Shown: positions 61,860 through 64,000 of the stretch, piece after piece
Layout: every line of letters starts with the position of its first letter
How positions within the stretch are numbered: position 1 is the stretch's first letter
DNA from: a bacterium
GTDB taxonomy: Bacteria; Joyebacterota; Joyebacteria; Joyebacterales; Joyebacteraceae
DNA: 64,000 bases
NCBI GenBank assembly: GCA_025774935.1
Contig: JALGZK010000007.1
Coordinates: forward strand, 38,395-102,394
Reading direction: 5' to 3'
The notes under the pieces: generated by a model
Told to the model about the DNA's origin: nothing
The model's input: the letters and a program-made list of their open reading frames with translations, nothing else
Database searches by the model: none
Program-made: the position numbers and the translations under genes

Positions 61860-64000
61860 ATGAGACTCATTGCGAACGAACCCCGACGGCTTCCGGTGTG
61901 GGCTCTCGCCGGTCTGATGGCGTTGGCGCTGATTGCCACGCCGACCTTCGATGTCACGGGCACGGGCGGGGCTGCGCACGCCGTCGGCGTGTGCGGCGTT
62001 GCTGCGACCGGCCCGGGGGAGAACGGCTTCCAGATCGCGGCGCAGTTCTACTCGGGTCCGAGCGCCGACGACTGGGCTCAGGGCGCAAGCTTCGACGGCG
62101 TGCTGGACGACTCGGGCGTGGGCGTACCCATTCACGAGCCGGCTCTCTTCCTCCAGGACACCAACTGGGCCGGCAACAACGTCGATCCGAGTACCTTCGC
62201 CGGATCGAACAAGAACTTCTTCAGTCTCGACCCCGCCGACTACCTTATCGGCGACGGGGGCTGGGACGTCGGCGACGGCAGCGGTCCTCAGAAGAACGAC
62301 CTGACGGAGCTCTACTCGCACGTGCGGGTGATCGGAGCGGGCGACACCGCGCACGTGTGGCTGATCCTCGGAGGGCTGACACGCTCGACCAGCGGGGCGA
62401 GCTACTTCGACTTCGAGTGGAACTCGGCGGGACTCGTCCAGTCCGACCTGGACAGCGACGGGGACGACGAGATCACCGGCCTCGGCCCGGACGAGGGCAG
62501 GACGGCCGGGGTCGACTTCATCCTGAGCGTGGTCTATGAGGTCGGTGGATCGGTCCCGGATGTGGAGGCCCGTCGCTGGACCGAGACGGCGCCCGACACC
62601 TACGAGTGGGTAGAGTGGTTCCCCGGACCAGGGCAGTACTTCATCTGTACGAACGACTCCCTTCTCGAAGCACCACCCTGGGGCGCGACGAGTCCTGGCG
62701 GGGAACCCGACACCGTCGTGATCGCGCTTCAGTTCGTCGAGATGGCGATCGACCTCACGGCGATCGGCTTTGACAACGATGATCTGTGCAGCTCGACCTC
62801 TACGCTCATGTTCAAGACGAGGTCGTCACCCTCGTTCACGTCGGAGCTCAAGGACTTCGGGCTGTCGCCGTTCCCCATTCTCCGGACTCCGGAGTGCGGG
62901 ATCACTGGTCCCTCTGCGATCTGCGGCGACGACGTCGCGACACTGTGCGGGCCGACACCTCCGGTAGGTGTGGACTACATCTACGAGTGGTCGGGTCCGA
63001 GCGGTCCGATTGCGGGAGACTCCTGCATCGTCGTGGACGAGGCGGGGACCTACTATCTGATGGTCTACGATGCGGTGACGGGCTGCTGCAGCGACACCTG
63101 TGACTTCGAGCTCCTGGTGAACGAGCTGCCGACGTGCCTCATCACGGCCGACCCCGACACGGCCATGTGTTCCGGGGCAACGGGATACACGCTCTGCGGG
63201 CCGGATGGCATGGCGGGCTACCTGTGGTCGCCCGGCGGGGACACGACCCGCTGCATCTCGATGGACGGACTGACCGCGGGCACGCACGACTTCGACCTGA
63301 CGGTCACCGACGACAACGGCTGCCAGAGCACCTGCTCGTTCTCGTTCGAGGTGTACCCGACTCCCGAGTGCATGATCCGGGCTGAACCCGGTCCGGCGAT
63401 GTGCCTCGGGGCCACCGGCTACACACTCTGCGGCCCCTCGGGCATGGCGTCGTACCTGTGGTCGCCAGGCGGGGAGACGACGCAGTGCATCTCGATGGAC
63501 GGCCTCGGCGCCGGGACGCACGACTTCGACCTGACGATCACCGACGGCAACGGCTGTCAGAAGACCTGCTCGTACTCCTTCGAGGTCTACGATCTCCCGA
63601 CCTGCCTCATCACGGCGGATCCCGACACGGCGATGTGCCTGGGCGAGACGGGGTACACGCTCTGCGGCCCGGACGGGATGGCCGGATACGACTGGTCGCC
63701 GGGCGGGGAGACGACCCAGTGCATCTCGATGGACGGACTGGGTGTCGGGACGCACGACTTCGACCTCACCGTCACGGACGGGAACGGGTGCCAGAGCACC
63801 TGCTCGTTCACCTTCGAGGTGTTCGATCTGCCCACCTGTCTCATTACGGCCGACCCGGACACGGCGATGTGCCTGGGCGAGACGGGCTACACGCTCTGCG
63901 GCCCCGAGGGGATGGCGGCCTACGACTGGTCGCCGGGCGGGGAGACGACCCAGTGCATCTCCATGGACGGGCTCGGAGTCGGAACGCACGACTTCGATCT
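61860..64000 (+). CDS. Large Cys-rich repeat secreted protein (3' truncated by window)
   Basis: ATG 61860 follows GGAGGAGGTGGAACG and the frame stays open to the window end, 713+ residues. A signal region (LPVWALAGLMALALIATPTF) is followed by a ~400-residue unique domain (GVCGVAATGPGENGFQIAAQ ... DSDGDDEITG), a short Cys segment (ICGDDVATLCGP), then 78-residue repeats of six Cys each from 63135. The repeats look Ig/PKD-like. They are probably exported, surface-associated and disulfide-bonded. No function is named. Any C-terminal sorting domain lies beyond the window. Confidence 0.75.
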   Translation, partial: MRLIANEPRRLPVWALAGLMALALIATPTFDVTGTGGAAHAVGVCGVAATGPGENGFQIAAQFYSGPSADDWAQGASFDGVLDDSGVGVPIHEPALFLQDTNWAGNNVDPSTFAGSNKNFFSLDPADYLIGDGGWDVGDGSGPQKNDLTELYSHVRVIGAGDTAHVWLILGGLTRSTSGASYFDFEWNSAGLVQSDLDSDGDDEITGLGPDEGRTAGVDFILSVVYEVGGSVPDVEARRWTETAPDTYEWVEWFPGPGQYFICTNDSLLEAPPWGATSPGGEPDTVVIALQFVEMAIDLTAIGFDNDDLCSSTSTLMFKTRSSPSFTSELKDFGLSPFPILRTPECGITGPSAICGDDVATLCGPTPPVGVDYIYEWSGPSGPIAGDSCIVVDEAGTYYLMVYDAVTGCCSDTCDFELLVNELPTCLITADPDTAMCSGATGYTLCGPDGMAGYLWSPGGDTTRCISMDGLTAGTHDFDLTVTDDNGCQSTCSFSFEVYPTPECMIRAEPGPAMCLGATGYTLCGPSGMASYLWSPGGETTQCISMDGLGAGTHDFDLTITDGNGCQKTCSYSFEVYDLPTCLITADPDTAMCLGETGYTLCGPDGMAGYDWSPGGETTQCISMDGLGVGTHDFDLTVTDGNGCQSTCSFTFEVFDLPTCLITADPDTAMCLGETGYTLCGPEGMAAYDWSPGGETTQCISMDGLGVGTHDFD
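63135..64000 (+). repeat. 234-bp (78-residue) tandem coding repeats, at least 3.7 copies
   Basis: Copies begin at 63135, 63369, 63603 and 63837 (the last cut off at the window end). Each unit has the pattern C-x9/10-C-x8-C then CISMDGL, GTHDFDL and NGCQ-x-TC. Copies 1, 3 and 4 share the opening LITADPDTAMC; copy 2 differs there. Nucleotide identity is high, implying recent duplication or homogenisation. Confidence 0.85.

Noticed and set aside
61653..62354. Minus-strand open frame across the start of the repeat protein
   Set aside because: No ribosome site, and it opposes a gene with a good ribosome site, promoter and signal peptide.
1..64000. tRNA, rRNA, IS elements, CRISPR arrays, attachment sites
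   Set aside because: Scanned intergenic regions by eye. No cloverleaf, rRNA-like block, transposase, spaced short repeats or tRNA-adjacent direct repeats were seen. tRNAscan or Infernal would be decisive.

Overview
This window is about 66% GC by eye and reads as a Gram-negative chromosome segment. It encodes Omp85/D15 and other outer-membrane barrels, lipoproteins with lipoboxes, a tripartite RND efflux system, and many secreted proteins. Two secreted proteins end in FlgD-Ig-like tails and two others share a TPVxxxxWGxIKxxYR ending. Such tails, a serine-palmitoyltransferase-like enzyme and a 2-hydroxyacyl-CoA-dehydratase-type Fe-S protein suggest an FCB-related candidate phylum (Eisenbacteria or Krumholzibacteriota-like), possibly anaerobic. 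That placement is inference. I saw no tRNA, rRNA, IS element, prophage or CRISPR array.

Layout. 1-4.4 kb: envelope cluster (partial D15 barrel, two small barrels, a DUF4136 lipoprotein, a POTRA+D15 protein). 4.4-6.6 kb (minus): cystathionine beta-synthase-like and cystathionine gamma-lyase/synthase-like genes, i.e. transsulfuration. 6.8-11.1 kb: PpiC-type PPIase, a HupE/UreJ-ectodomain chimera and a DUF3604 protein. 11.3-18.6 kb: a secreted ankyrin/metallo-beta-lactamase fusion, two secreted proteins with the shared C-terminal motif, NfeD+SPFH, DUF4126 and a small acidic secreted protein. 18.7-22.7 kb: a TPR/GAF/AAA+ enhancer-binding regulator, then a near-consensus sigma-54 promoter that faces no protein gene but begins a structured, probably non-coding transcript. 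22.7-24.6 kb (minus): a lipoprotein and a K+ channel. 24.8-32.6 kb: RND efflux operon (OM factor, MFP, pump) and an MscS channel. 32.7-38.1 kb: sulfatase-like lipoprotein, branched-chain aminotransferase, membrane protein, S41 peptidase, and a Spy/CpxP-like lipoprotein behind a second sigma-54 promoter. 38.2-42.5 kb (minus): a 1426-aa tandem activase/dehydratase protein. 42.8-44.5 kb: DUF362 protein. 44.8-53.1 kb: a seven-gene lipid operon (serine-palmitoyltransferase-like enzyme, UbiA prenyltransferase, lipid kinase, ThiL-like protein, acyl-CoA ligase, SDR, B12-radical SAM). 53.1-56.6 kb: membrane protein, CxxCH protein, EF-G. 56.8-59.7 kb: a broken double serine-hydrolase gene. 59.8-64 kb: a DUF1566 protein and a large cysteine-rich repeat protein running off the end.

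Transcription signals are unusually legible. About a dozen TTGAC-N17-TAnnnT promoters with exactly 17-bp spacers precede genes, and strong GC hairpins close most units. Six of the hairpins share a GAGGCCGC-like core. The most interesting candidates are the 44.8-53.1 kb lipid operon, the sigma-54 promoter/structured RNA next to the TPR regulator, and the TPVxxxxWGxIKxxYR tail.
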